NCBI RefSeq assembly: GCF_016860605.1
Contig: NZ_BNJR01000016.1
Coordinates: 248,001 to 312,000 of the forward strand
Direction of reading: 5' to 3'
Length of the DNA: 64,000 nucleotides
DNA from: Lentilactobacillus fungorum
GTDB lineage: Bacteria > Bacillota > Bacilli > Lactobacillales > Lactobacillaceae
Under the pieces are notes generated by a model. It saw only the letters and a list, made by a program, of their open reading frames with translations. It ran no database searches and was not told the DNA's origin. This document shows positions 56,407 through 64,000 of this stretch, piece after piece. The position numbers and the translations under genes were made by a program. Within the stretch, counting starts at the first letter, position 1; each line of letters opens with the position of its first letter.

Positions 56407-57030
56407 ATGACTGACGTAGCATTATATAAACAAGATGGTAGTAAAAATGGCACGGTTGCATTAAATGATGGTATTTTTGGGATTGAGCCTAACAATAACG
56501 TTGTCTTTGACGCAATTTTGATGCAACGCGCTTCTTTACGTCAAGGAACGCATGCCGTAAAAAACCGTTCAGCAGTTCGTGGCGGTGGCAAGAAGCCTTG
56601 GCGGCAAAAAGGAACTGGTAGAGCTCGACAAGGCTCAATTCGCTCACCTCAATGGCGAGGCGGTGGAATTGTCTTTGGCCCAACACCACGTTCGTATTCC
56701 TATCATTTGCCAAAGAAAGTTTCACGTTTAGCATTGAAGTCAGTATTATCTGAAAAAGTTTCAGATGATAAGTTGGTTGTTGTCGATTCATTGGTATTTG
56801 ATACACCAAAGACAAAAGCATTTGCTGAGATGTTAACCAAATTGAATGTTTCAACTAAGACACTAGTAGTTTTGGAAGATGACAACGAAAAAGCATTGTT
56901 GTCAGCACGTAACTTGGAAAATGTAAAAGTTGTTCCTGCAAAGGGCATTAACACATTGGATGTTGCTGATCACGATAAAGTTATCATAACAAAAGCTGCT
57001 CTTTCTCAAGTAGAGGAGGTGCTCGCATAA
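56407..57030 (+). CDS. rplD: 50S ribosomal protein L4
   Basis: 207 residues; the exit-tunnel loop [26 protein letters not shown] is present. L4 is the classical autorepressor of S10 operons in some bacteria. Overlaps rplW by 1 bp (TAATG). Confidence 0.98.
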   Translation: MTDVALYKQDGSKNGTVALNDGIFGIEPNNNVVFDAILMQRASLRQGTHAVKNRSAVRGGGKKPWRQKGTGRARQGSIRSPQWRGGGIVFGPTPRSYSYHLPKKVSRLALKSVLSEKVSDDKLVVVDSLVFDTPKTKAFAEMLTKLNVSTKTLVVLEDDNEKALLSARNLENVKVVPAKGINTLDVADHDKVIITKAALSQVEEVLA

Positions 57031-57317
57031 TGGAATCACGCGATATTATTTTACGTCCAGTTATTACTGAAGAGACAACCAGTAAGATGGATAACAAAAC
57101 ATACACATTTGATGTTGATTTACGAGCAACTAAGACCCAAGTTAAAAAGGCTATTGAAGACATTTTTGACGTTAAGGTTGTTAGAGTTAACATTATGAAC
57201 GTTAGAGGAAAGTTAAAACGTCAAGGTAGATATGAAGGGTATACCCGCAAGCGTCGAAAGGCCATTGTTACCTTGTCCGAAGATTCAAAAGAAATTGAAT
57301 TATTCAGTGAAGAATAA
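57030..57317 (+). CDS. rplW: 50S ribosomal protein L23
   Basis: 95 residues; exit-site protein and docking point for trigger factor and [17 protein letters not shown] start and [13 protein letters not shown] core. Translationally coupled to rplD. Confidence 0.98.
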   Translation: MESRDIILRPVITEETTSKMDNKTYTFDVDLRATKTQVKKAIEDIFDVKVVRVNIMNVRGKLKRQGRYEGYTRKRRKAIVTLSEDSKEIELFSEE

Positions 57318-57348
57318 TTATCATCTTACAAATTAGGAGGGAAACGTT

Positions 57349-58188
57349 GTGGCCATTAAAACATATAAGCCAACCAGTAACGGTCGACGTAATATGACGA
57401 GTTTGGACTACAGTGGCATTACGAAAACTAAGCCAGAAAAGTCCTTACTTGAATCAAAAAGCAAAACTGCCGGCCGTAATAACTATGGTCGAATGACTGT
57501 TCGTCATCGTGGCGGCGGAAACAAGAATCAATATCGAGTTATTGATTTTAAGCGAAACAAAGATAACGTTGAAGCAACTGTCAAAGCAATCGAATATGAT
57601 CCAAACCGGACCGCCAATATTGCTTTATTAGTTTATGTAGATGGTGTTAAATCATACATTATTGCACCTAAAGGACTAAAGGTTGGGGATAAAGTTGAAT
57701 CAGGAAGCGATGCTGATATTAAAGTCGGTAACGCCTTACCCCTTGCCAATATTCCTGTTGGTACAATTATTCATAACATTGAAATCAAGCCTGGAAAGGG
57801 TGGCCAACTTGCTCGTTCAGCTGGTGCCTCAGCTCAATTGCTTGGTCGCGATGGCAAGTATTCATTAGTTCGTCTTTCATCTGGTGAAGTTCGTTTGGTT
57901 TTGAGCACAAACCGGGCTTCAATTGGCTCTGTTGGTAATGAAGAGCATGAATTGATCAATGTTGGTAAAGCTGGCCGGACTCGTTACAAAGGTCAACGTC
58001 CACATGTTCGTGGATCTGTTATGAACCCTAACGATCACCCTCATGGTGGTGGTGAAGGTAAAGCACCAGTTGGTCTTCCATCACCATTATCACCATGGGG
58101 CAAGAAGACAGTTGGTAAGAAGACCCGTTCTAAGAAGGCACGTTCAAACAAATTTATTGTGCGTCGTCGTAAGGGTTCAAAGATGTAA
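57349..58188 (+). CDS. rplB: 50S ribosomal protein L2
   Basis: 279 residues; GTG start with [21 protein letters not shown] and the C-terminal [17 protein letters not shown] with the conserved His important for peptidyl transferase assembly. Confidence 0.98.
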   Translation: MAIKTYKPTSNGRRNMTSLDYSGITKTKPEKSLLESKSKTAGRNNYGRMTVRHRGGGNKNQYRVIDFKRNKDNVEATVKAIEYDPNRTANIALLVYVDGVKSYIIAPKGLKVGDKVESGSDADIKVGNALPLANIPVGTIIHNIEIKPGKGGQLARSAGASAQLLGRDGKYSLVRLSSGEVRLVLSTNRASIGSVGNEEHELINVGKAGRTRYKGQRPHVRGSVMNPNDHPHGGGEGKAPVGLPSPLSPWGKKTVGKKTRSKKARSNKFIVRRRKGSKM

Positions 58189-58231
58189 TTTAATTAATCA
58201 TAATTAATACTGATACAGAGGAGGTTGCAAA

Positions 58232-58507
58232 ATGAGTCGTAGTTTAAAAAAGGGACCATTTGCCGACGAGTATTTGCTTAAAAAGGTAGATGCTCAAAAA
58301 GATCAAGACAAAAAGTCCGTTATTAAGACTTGGTCACGTCGTTCAACGATTTTTCCAAGCTTCATCGGGTATACGTTTGCTGTTTATGATGGAAGAAAGC
58401 ATGTTCCAGTTTATATCCAAGAAGACATGGTAGGCCATAAGCTTGGAGAATTTGTGCCGACCCGGACGTTCCATGGTCATAATACTGACGATAAGAAGAC
58501 TGTTTAA
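58232..58507 (+). CDS. rpsS: 30S ribosomal protein S19
   Basis: 91 residues: [17 protein letters not shown] start and [16 protein letters not shown]. Forms a complex with S13 in the 30S head. GAGGAGG ribosome site. Confidence 0.98.
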   Translation: MSRSLKKGPFADEYLLKKVDAQKDQDKKSVIKTWSRRSTIFPSFIGYTFAVYDGRKHVPVYIQEDMVGHKLGEFVPTRTFHGHNTDDKKTV

Positions 58508-58524
58508 AGCAAGGAGGATAACAA

Positions 58525-58881
58525 ATGGCTGAACAAGTTACATCAGCAAAAGCAACTGCTAAAACTGTTCGCATTGCCGCACGAAAGGTCCGTCTTGTAG
58601 TTGATCTTATCCGGGGCAAAAGCGTTGCCGAAGCTGCCGCAATCTTAGATTTCACACCCCGCGGTGCTTCTCCAGTAGTTTCAAAAGTACTTAAATCTGC
58701 TGTTGCAAATGCAGAAAACAATTTTGATTTAGATAGCGAAAATTTGTTTGTAAGTGAAGCCTTCGTTAATGAAGGTGCAACTCTTAAGCGATTCAGACCA
58801 CGGGCGAAAGGTTCTGCATCACCAATTAACAAACGAACAAGCCACATTACAATTGTCGTATCCGAAAAAGAGGAGGGGTAA
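58525..58881 (+). CDS. rplV: 50S ribosomal protein L22
   Basis: 118 residues; the tunnel-lining beta hairpin [18 protein letters not shown] is complete (wild-type for macrolide susceptibility by appearance). AAGGAGG ribosome site. Confidence 0.98.
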   Translation: MAEQVTSAKATAKTVRIAARKVRLVVDLIRGKSVAEAAAILDFTPRGASPVVSKVLKSAVANAENNFDLDSENLFVSEAFVNEGATLKRFRPRAKGSASPINKRTSHITIVVSEKEEG

Positions 58882-58884
58882 CGC

Positions 58885-59550
58885 GTGGGTAATAAAGTAA
58901 ATCCTAATGGTTTACGAGTTGGAATCATTCGCGACTGGGAAGCAAAATGGTATGCAGGTAAGAACTATGCTGCATATTTACGCGAAGATTTGCAAATTCG
59001 TAAATATATTGAAAAACGACTTGCTAGCGCGTCAGTTTCTACTGTTGAAATTGAACGGGCTGCAAACCGTGTCAACGTTTCAATTCATACTGCTAAGCCT
59101 GGAATGGTAATTGGTAAAGGTGGATCTGAAGTTGAAAGTCTTAGAAAAGAACTCAACGACCTGACTGGCAAGCGTGTTCACATCAACATCATTGAAATCA
59201 AAAAGCCTGATTTGGATGCTAAATTAGTTGGTGAAAACATTGCTCGTCAGTTGGAAGGCCGAGTTGCATTCCGTCGGGCAATGAGACAAGCAATGCAGCG
59301 GACAATGCGTGCCGGTGCTCAGGGTATCAAGACTCAGGTTGCCGGCCGACTTAACGGTGCTGACATGGCTCGAGTTGAAAGTTATTCTGATGGTACTGTT
59401 CCATTGCATACTTTGAGAGCAGATATTGACTACTCATGGGTTGAAGCCTTTACGACATATGGTTCAATTGGTGTCAAGACTTGGATCTATCGTGGTGAAA
59501 TTCTCCCTGAAAAGCCAAAGAACAGTGACGCTGATAAAGGAGGGAAATAA
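58885..59550 (+). CDS. rpsC: 30S ribosomal protein S3
   Basis: 221 residues; GTG start 3 bp after rplV. KH domain with [16 protein letters not shown]; mRNA entry-tunnel protein. C-terminal [28 protein letters not shown]. Confidence 0.98.
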   Translation: MGNKVNPNGLRVGIIRDWEAKWYAGKNYAAYLREDLQIRKYIEKRLASASVSTVEIERAANRVNVSIHTAKPGMVIGKGGSEVESLRKELNDLTGKRVHINIIEIKKPDLDAKLVGENIARQLEGRVAFRRAMRQAMQRTMRAGAQGIKTQVAGRLNGADMARVESYSDGTVPLHTLRADIDYSWVEAFTTYGSIGVKTWIYRGEILPEKPKNSDADKGGK

Positions 59551-59552
59551 AC

Positions 59553-59987
59553 ATGTTAGTACCTAAACGTGTTAAGCATCGTCGTGAACATCGTGGCAAG
59601 CTTCGTGGTGCTGCCAAGGGCGGTAAGACGGTTACTTTCGGTGACTACGGATTACAAGCACTTGATTCTCATTGGATTACCAACCGTCAAATCGAAGCAT
59701 GCCGTATTGCGATGACCCGTCATATGAAACGTGGAGGAAAGGTTTGGATCAAGATTTTCCCTCACAAGTCATATACTGAAAAAGGTGTCGGCGTTCGAAT
59801 GGGGAATGGTAAAGGAACACCTGCTGGCTGGGTATCACCAGTTAAGCGTGGTAAAGTATTGTTTGAAATTGGTGGCGTTGATAAAGCAACGGCCCATGAA
59901 GCATTACGTCTTGCATCAAACAAGCTTCCTGTTCGGACAAAGATCATAGAACGTGAGGAAGTAGGTGGCGAATCAAATGAAGGCTAA
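59553..59987 (+). CDS. rplP: 50S ribosomal protein L16
   Basis: 144 residues: [14 protein letters not shown] start; [26 protein letters not shown] core. Sits near the A-site tRNA elbow. Its end overlaps rpmC. Confidence 0.98.
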   Translation: MLVPKRVKHRREHRGKLRGAAKGGKTVTFGDYGLQALDSHWITNRQIEACRIAMTRHMKRGGKVWIKIFPHKSYTEKGVGVRMGNGKGTPAGWVSPVKRGKVLFEIGGVDKATAHEALRLASNKLPVRTKIIEREEVGGESNEG

Positions 59988-60171
59988 AGATATTAGTAAG
60001 TTAACCACTGCTCAAATGATTGATAAAGAAAAAGATTACAAAGATGAATTGTTCAATCTTCGTTTCCAACTAGCCACTGGTCAATTGGAAAATACTGCAC
60101 GATTAAAGCAAGTTCGAAAAAATATCGCGCGAATCAAGACGGCACTTCGTCAACAAGAATTAAACAAGTAG
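59977..60171 (+). CDS. rpmC: 50S ribosomal protein L29
   Basis: 64 residues; ATG 59977 ([14 protein letters not shown]) with GTAGGTGG upstream is chosen over an in-frame GTG at 59965 because it gives the family N-terminus. Two-helix protein near the tunnel exit. Confidence 0.96.
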   Translation: MKAKDISKLTTAQMIDKEKDYKDELFNLRFQLATGQLENTARLKQVRKNIARIKTALRQQELNK

Positions 60172-60195
60172 AATACGATAAGGGAGGTATAATTA

Positions 60196-60462
60196 ATGGC
60201 TGAAGAACGCAACGAGCGTAAAGTTTATCAGGGACGGGTTGTTTCTGACAAGAGTAATAAGACCATTACGGTTGAAGTTTCGACTTACAAGACTCATCCG
60301 CGATATGGCAAACGTGTTCGTTACTCAAAGAAATTCACCGCTCATGATGAAAATAATGAAGCTAAAATCGGCGATACGGTTCAGATTATGGAAACTCGTC
60401 CATTGTCAAAGACAAAACGATTCCGTCTGGTCAAAATTGTTGAAAAAGCGGTTATCATTTAA
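60196..60462 (+). CDS. rpsQ: 30S ribosomal protein S17
   Basis: 88 residues, OB-fold primary 16S binder: [21 protein letters not shown] start and [22 protein letters not shown] ribosome site. Confidence 0.98.
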   Translation: MAEERNERKVYQGRVVSDKSNKTITVEVSTYKTHPRYGKRVRYSKKFTAHDENNEAKIGDTVQIMETRPLSKTKRFRLVKIVEKAVII

Positions 60463-60523
60463 CTTAATTAATTATCAGTTAATTATCGTATTCTATATTT
60501 AACGATGAAGGGAGGATATACCT

Positions 60524-60892
60524 GTGATTCAACAAGAAAGTCGATTAAAAGTTGCCGACAACTCAGGTGCAAGAGAATTGCTTACTATTAAAGTTTTAGG
60601 TGGCTCAACTAGAAGGTATGCCGGAATCGGCGATACCATTGTTGCTACGGTAAAACAAGCAACACCAGGTGGCGTTGTCAAAAAGGGTGATGTTGTCAAG
60701 GCCGTTATTGTCCGTACCAAGGCAGTTACCCGCCGTACTGATGGTTCATATATTCGTTTTGACGAAAATGCTGCAGTTTTAATTCGTGATGACAAGAGTC
60801 CCCAAGGCACTCGTATCTTTGGCCCGGTTGCTCGTGAATTACGTGATAACAACTTCATGAAGATTGTTTCATTAGCCCCAGAAGTACTTTAA
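60524..60892 (+). CDS. rplN: 50S ribosomal protein L14
   Basis: 122 residues: [18 protein letters not shown] start, [20 protein letters not shown] end. GTG start with GGGAGG. Binds near the factor site and recruits RsfS. Confidence 0.98.
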   Translation: MIQQESRLKVADNSGARELLTIKVLGGSTRRYAGIGDTIVATVKQATPGGVVKKGDVVKAVIVRTKAVTRRTDGSYIRFDENAAVLIRDDKSPQGTRIFGPVARELRDNNFMKIVSLAPEVL

Positions 60893-60922
60893 TCACAACC
60901 AGGATATAAGGAGGTGCCATAA

Positions 60923-61231
60923 ATGTTCATTAAAACTGGTGACAAAGTTCGTGTTATTAGTGGCAAGGACAAGGGTAAGGAAGGAACAGTTACCAAAACG
61001 ATCACTTCAAAGGATCGTGTGATTGTTGAAGGCGTTAATAAGGTTAAAAAGCATACTAAAGCCTCTTCTACAAACCCACAAGGTGGAATTGTGGATGCTG
61101 AAGCACCAATCCACGTTTCAAAAGTCATGCTAATTGATCCATCAACAAATGAACCAACTCGGGTTGGTATCAAAATTGAAGATGGCAAAAAAATCCGTTA
61201 CTCAAAGAAATCGCAAAAGGCGATTGATTAA
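60923..61231 (+). CDS. rplX: 50S ribosomal protein L24
   Basis: 102 residues with KOW motif [15 protein letters not shown]; assembly initiator protein. AAGGAGG ribosome site. Confidence 0.98.
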   Translation: MFIKTGDKVRVISGKDKGKEGTVTKTITSKDRVIVEGVNKVKKHTKASSTNPQGGIVDAEAPIHVSKVMLIDPSTNEPTRVGIKIEDGKKIRYSKKSQKAID

Positions 61232-61259
61232 TCTATAACGAAAGGAGGATCCCCTTTAA

Positions 61260-61802
61260 ATGACAAGTCGTTTACGAGAAAAATTCAATAGTGAAATCAC
61301 TCCACATATGGTGGAAAAATTCAATTATAAATCAGTAATGCAAGCGCCAAAGATTGATAAGATCGTATTGAACATGGGTGTTGGTGACGCGGTTACTAAT
61401 GCTAAAAACCTTGACGAAGCCGTTTCTGAACTTGCTTTGATTTCAGGCCAAAAGCCTTTGATTACCAAAGCCAAAAAGTCAATTGCCGGTTTTAGATTAC
61501 GTGAAGGAAACGCTATTGGTGCCAAAGTGACACTTCGAGGAGACCGGATGTACGACTTTTTAGACAAGTTGATCAACGTTTCCTTGCCACGTGTTCGTGA
61601 CTTCCATGGTGTTAGCACTCGGGCCTTCGATGGTCGGGGTAACTATACATTAGGTGTTCGGGAACAATTAATTTTTCCAGAAATTGATTATGATAACGTT
61701 AATCGCGTTAGAGGAATGGATATCGTAATCGTAACTACTGCAAACACTGATGAAGAGTCACATGAATTGTTGGCTCAATTCGGTATGCCATTCGCTAGAT
61801 AA
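61260..61802 (+). CDS. rplE: 50S ribosomal protein L5
   Basis: 180 residues: [21 protein letters not shown] and [26 protein letters not shown]. Carries 5S rRNA in the central protuberance. AAAGGAGG ribosome site. Confidence 0.98.
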   Translation: MTSRLREKFNSEITPHMVEKFNYKSVMQAPKIDKIVLNMGVGDAVTNAKNLDEAVSELALISGQKPLITKAKKSIAGFRLREGNAIGAKVTLRGDRMYDFLDKLINVSLPRVRDFHGVSTRAFDGRGNYTLGVREQLIFPEIDYDNVNRVRGMDIVIVTTANTDEESHELLAQFGMPFAR

Positions 61803-61817
61803 TGAGGAGGTTTCACA

Positions 61818-62003
61818 TTGGCTAAAAAATCATTAATTGTAAAAAGTGAACGCCCTGCAAAGTTCTCAACTCAGAACTACACGCGTTGTGAGCGCTGTGG
61901 ACGACCTCGTTCAGTATATAAGAAATTTCATTTATGCCGTCTTTGCATTCGTGAACTTGCCCATAAAGGTCAAATTCCCGGCATGAAGAAAGCTAGTTGG
62001 TAA
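61818..62003 (+). CDS. rpsN: 30S ribosomal protein S14, zinc-binding type
   Basis: 61 residues, TTG start with GAGGAGG. The short (type Z) form with CERCGR and CRLCIR, giving four Cys for zinc. A zinc-free long paralogue, if present, would be elsewhere. Confidence 0.97.
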   Translation: MAKKSLIVKSERPAKFSTQNYTRCERCGRPRSVYKKFHLCRLCIRELAHKGQIPGMKKASW

Positions 62004-62028
62004 TATATAAAAAGGAGGTTGTGCGCTG

Positions 62029-62427
62029 ATGTCTATGACTGATCCAATTGCGGACTTTTTAACTCGCATTCGGAATGCGAACATGGTTTACCATGAAACA
62101 GTTGAAGTTCCCGCATCAAAAATCAAACGAGACATTGCTGAAATTCTCAAACGTGAGGGTTTTGTTCGCGATGTTGAATATATCGAAGATGACAAGCAAG
62201 GCGTTATCCGGGTTTTCCTGAAATATGGAAAGGATAAGCAACGTGTCATCACTGGATTGAAAAGAATCTCTAAGCCAGGTCTGCGTTCATACGTTAAAGC
62301 AGATGCTGTTCCTAAGGTTTTAAATGGCCTTGGAATTGCGATTATTTCTACGTCAAACGGTGTCATTACTGATAAACAAGCTCGCGCCCAAAAAATTGGC
62401 GGCGAAGTACTAGCATACGTTTGGTAA
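62029..62427 (+). CDS. rpsH: 30S ribosomal protein S8
   Basis: 132 residues: [16 protein letters not shown] start and [27 protein letters not shown] end. AAAGGAGG is 12 nt before ATG 62029; a second ATG at 62035 is possible. Regulator of the spc operon in E. coli. Confidence 0.97.
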   Translation: MSMTDPIADFLTRIRNANMVYHETVEVPASKIKRDIAEILKREGFVRDVEYIEDDKQGVIRVFLKYGKDKQRVITGLKRISKPGLRSYVKADAVPKVLNGLGIAIISTSNGVITDKQARAQKIGGEVLAYVW

Positions 62428-62455
62428 TCATTTCATTAAATTGGAGGTGTGATTA

Positions 62456-62995
62456 ATGAGTCGAATTGGTTATAAAACCGTTGTCTTGCCTAAAGGTGTT
62501 GAAATTAAGACCGATGGTAACGTTGTTACTGTTAAGGGTTCTAAAGGAACTTTAAGTCGTGAAATGACGCCACATGTCAAGATGAATGTTAAGGACAACG
62601 AAGTTAACTTCGAACCTGTTGGCGATTACAACGATAAAGTTCGGGCTTTACACGGAACTGCTCGTGCCAACTTCAACAACATGGTTGAAGGAGTTACCAA
62701 CGGATTTAAGAAAACATTGAAACTTGTCGGTGTTGGATACCGTGCGCAACTTAAGGGTAAAACCTTAACGTTAAACGTTGGTTATTCAAACCCAGTTGAG
62801 ATGCAGGTACCTGATAACATTACTGTTGAAGTACCTGACAATACAACAATTCATATTAGTGGTATCAGCAAACAGTATGTTGGCGATTTTGCTGCAGCTG
62901 TTCGTGATGTTCGTTCACCTGAACCATACAAAGGCAAGGGGATTCGTTACGAGAATGAACATATTATTCGTAAGGAAGGTAAGACTGGTAAGTAA
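62456..62995 (+). CDS. rplF: 50S ribosomal protein L6
   Basis: 179 residues: two tandem L6 domains, ending [26 protein letters not shown], near the sarcin-ricin loop. GGAGGTG ribosome site. Confidence 0.98.
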   Translation: MSRIGYKTVVLPKGVEIKTDGNVVTVKGSKGTLSREMTPHVKMNVKDNEVNFEPVGDYNDKVRALHGTARANFNNMVEGVTNGFKKTLKLVGVGYRAQLKGKTLTLNVGYSNPVEMQVPDNITVEVPDNTTIHISGISKQYVGDFAAAVRDVRSPEPYKGKGIRYENEHIIRKEGKTGK

Positions 62996-63029
62996 ACTAT
63001 CAGCCTAATAAAATTTTGAGGTGACTATT

Positions 63030-63386
63030 TTGATTTCTAAACCAGATAAAAATAAGAGTCGGAAACGCCGTCATAATCGTGTCCGCAACAAAATTTCTGG
63101 TACTGCCGAGCGCCCACGCTTAAATGTTTATCGTTCTAATAAAAACATCTACGCTCAAGTAATTGATGACGTAGCGGGTGTAACGCTTGTTAGTGCCTCA
63201 ACACTTGATTCTGCAGTCAGTGGTGAAAACAAGACTGAACAGGCAGCCAGTGTTGGTAAACTAGTAGCTCAACGTGCAAGCGAAAAGAATATCAAGACGG
63301 TTGTTTTTGACCGTGGTGGCTATTTGTATCATGGCCGGGTTCAAGCTCTTGCCGATGCAGCTCGTGAAAACGGGCTAGAATTCTAA
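63030..63386 (+). CDS. rplR: 50S ribosomal protein L18
   Basis: 118 residues, 5S rRNA-binding. GAGGTG (63018-63023) overlaps an in-frame GTG (63021), so the true start is TTG 63030 ([19 protein letters not shown]), which also gives the usual length. Confidence 0.96.
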   Translation: MISKPDKNKSRKRRHNRVRNKISGTAERPRLNVYRSNKNIYAQVIDDVAGVTLVSASTLDSAVSGENKTEQAASVGKLVAQRASEKNIKTVVFDRGGYLYHGRVQALADAARENGLEF

Positions 63387-63405
63387 AAAGGAGGAATAAC
63401 CGCAC

Positions 63406-63909
63406 ATGAAGAAATTTATTGATCCCGAAAAGTTAGAGCTTGAAGATAACGTCGTATCAATTAACCGGATCACTAAAGTTGTTAAAGGTGGTCGTCGTCT
63501 TCGTTTTGCTGCCTTAGTAGTTGTAGGCGATAAGCACGGTCATGTTGGTTTTGGAACTGGTAAAGCCCAAGAAGTTCCAGAAGCCATTCGTAAAGCAGTT
63601 GAAGCAGCTCGCAAAAACTTGATTGAGGTTCCGATTGTTGGTACAACAATTCCTCACGAAGTTTTGGGAACTTTTGGTGGTGGCCGCATTATGTTGAAAC
63701 CCGCTGAAGAAGGTTCTGGAGTTGCAGCCGGTGGTGCTGTTCGTTCCGTTATGGAATTAGCTGGCATTGATGATGTTACTAGTAAACGTTTAGGCTCCAA
63801 CACACCAATTAACGTTATTCGGGCAACATTCCAAGGCTTAGTTGAACTGAAGAGTGCTGAAGAAGTTTCAGCTCTACGTGGTGTTTCGACCCAACATTTA
63901 GCTGAATAA
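63406..63909 (+). CDS. rpsE: 30S ribosomal protein S5
   Basis: 167 residues: double-stranded RNA-binding S5_N ([21 protein letters not shown]) and C-terminal domain ([21 protein letters not shown]). Decoding-fidelity protein at the mRNA entry. GGAGG ribosome site. Confidence 0.98.
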   Translation: MKKFIDPEKLELEDNVVSINRITKVVKGGRRLRFAALVVVGDKHGHVGFGTGKAQEVPEAIRKAVEAARKNLIEVPIVGTTIPHEVLGTFGGGRIMLKPAEEGSGVAAGGAVRSVMELAGIDDVTSKRLGSNTPINVIRATFQGLVELKSAEEVSALRGVSTQHLAE

Positions 63910-63923
63910 GGAGGGTGTTTTAA

Positions 63924-64000
63924 ATGGCTCAATTAAAAATTACTTTAAAACGTAGCGTAACTCACCGCCTCCCTAAGCAACGTAAAATTGTGAAGGCACT
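63924..64000 (+). CDS. rpmD: 50S ribosomal protein L30, N-terminal part (cut by window)
   Basis: Begins AQLKITLKRSVTHRLPKQRKIVKA after GGAGGGTG; the standard L30 start. The frame runs off the end of the window at 25 of about 60 residues. Next expected genes are rplO and secY. Confidence 0.93.
   Translation, partial: MAQLKITLKRSVTHRLPKQRKIVKA

Overview
The window is a piece of a low-to-moderate GC Gram-positive chromosome. Gene content and order point to Lactobacillaceae, most likely a heterofermentative lactobacillus of the Levilactobacillus/Lentilactobacillus type. Evidence: an agmatine deiminase cluster with two AguA copies and an RpiR-type regulator, T-box and lysine riboswitch leaders, ctsR-clpC directly before rpoBC, prepilin peptidase after rpoC, then the str and S10 ribosomal operons in the usual Firmicutes order. 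The species cannot be fixed from sequence reading alone.

Layout. 1-5.9 kb: putrescine carbamoyltransferase (5' end cut by the window), agmatine/putrescine antiporter, agmatine deiminase and carbamate kinase, a pathway that makes ATP and consumes acid; then a second AguA that has lost catalytic residues, and an RpiR regulator. 6-9.8 kb (minus strand): an NAD(P)-binding protein, a T-box-controlled Ldh-family dehydrogenase, a remnant of an M20 amidohydrolase, and a two-gene threonine/serine exporter. 9.9-17.4 kb: Met T-box with metA-metY, and argCJBD with ArgR-like operators. 17.5-32.7 kb: small housekeeping and accessory genes (YbjQ, RluA, DUF1003, two GNATs, XRE-DUF3278, MerR-like, CDF zinc exporter with DtxR/MntR regulator, a second split ThrE, PadR-DUF1700-DUF4097, TauE-DUF1634, PAP2). 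32.7-38.7 kb: lysine riboswitch with a LysP-like permease, lacD, deoxynucleoside kinase, T-box with serS. 39.1-39.9 kb: eight tRNAs. 40.3-64 kb: ctsR-clpC, rpoBC, comC-type peptidase, rpsL-rpsG-fusA, and the S10/spc operons up to a cut rpmD.

The most unusual signal is a dispersed family of about 124-bp imperfect palindromes. There are 16 copies in six arrays of 1-4 head-to-tail units. All lie on the plus strand and each array ends at the Shine-Dalgarno sequence of the next gene (metA, a GNAT, a MerR-like gene, PAP2, lysP, serS). Stem arms differ between copies but change in a compensated way, so the hairpin is kept while its sequence drifts. In three cases (Met T-box, lysine riboswitch, serS T-box) the array sits between the attenuator and the gene. 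I do not recognise this as a named element.

Other points worth a look: the catalytically dead AguA2, an AUG-type T-box on an Ldh-family dehydrogenase, a promoter-terminator bounded structured RNA at 24.5-24.75 kb, and an intrinsic terminator inside the rpoB leader.
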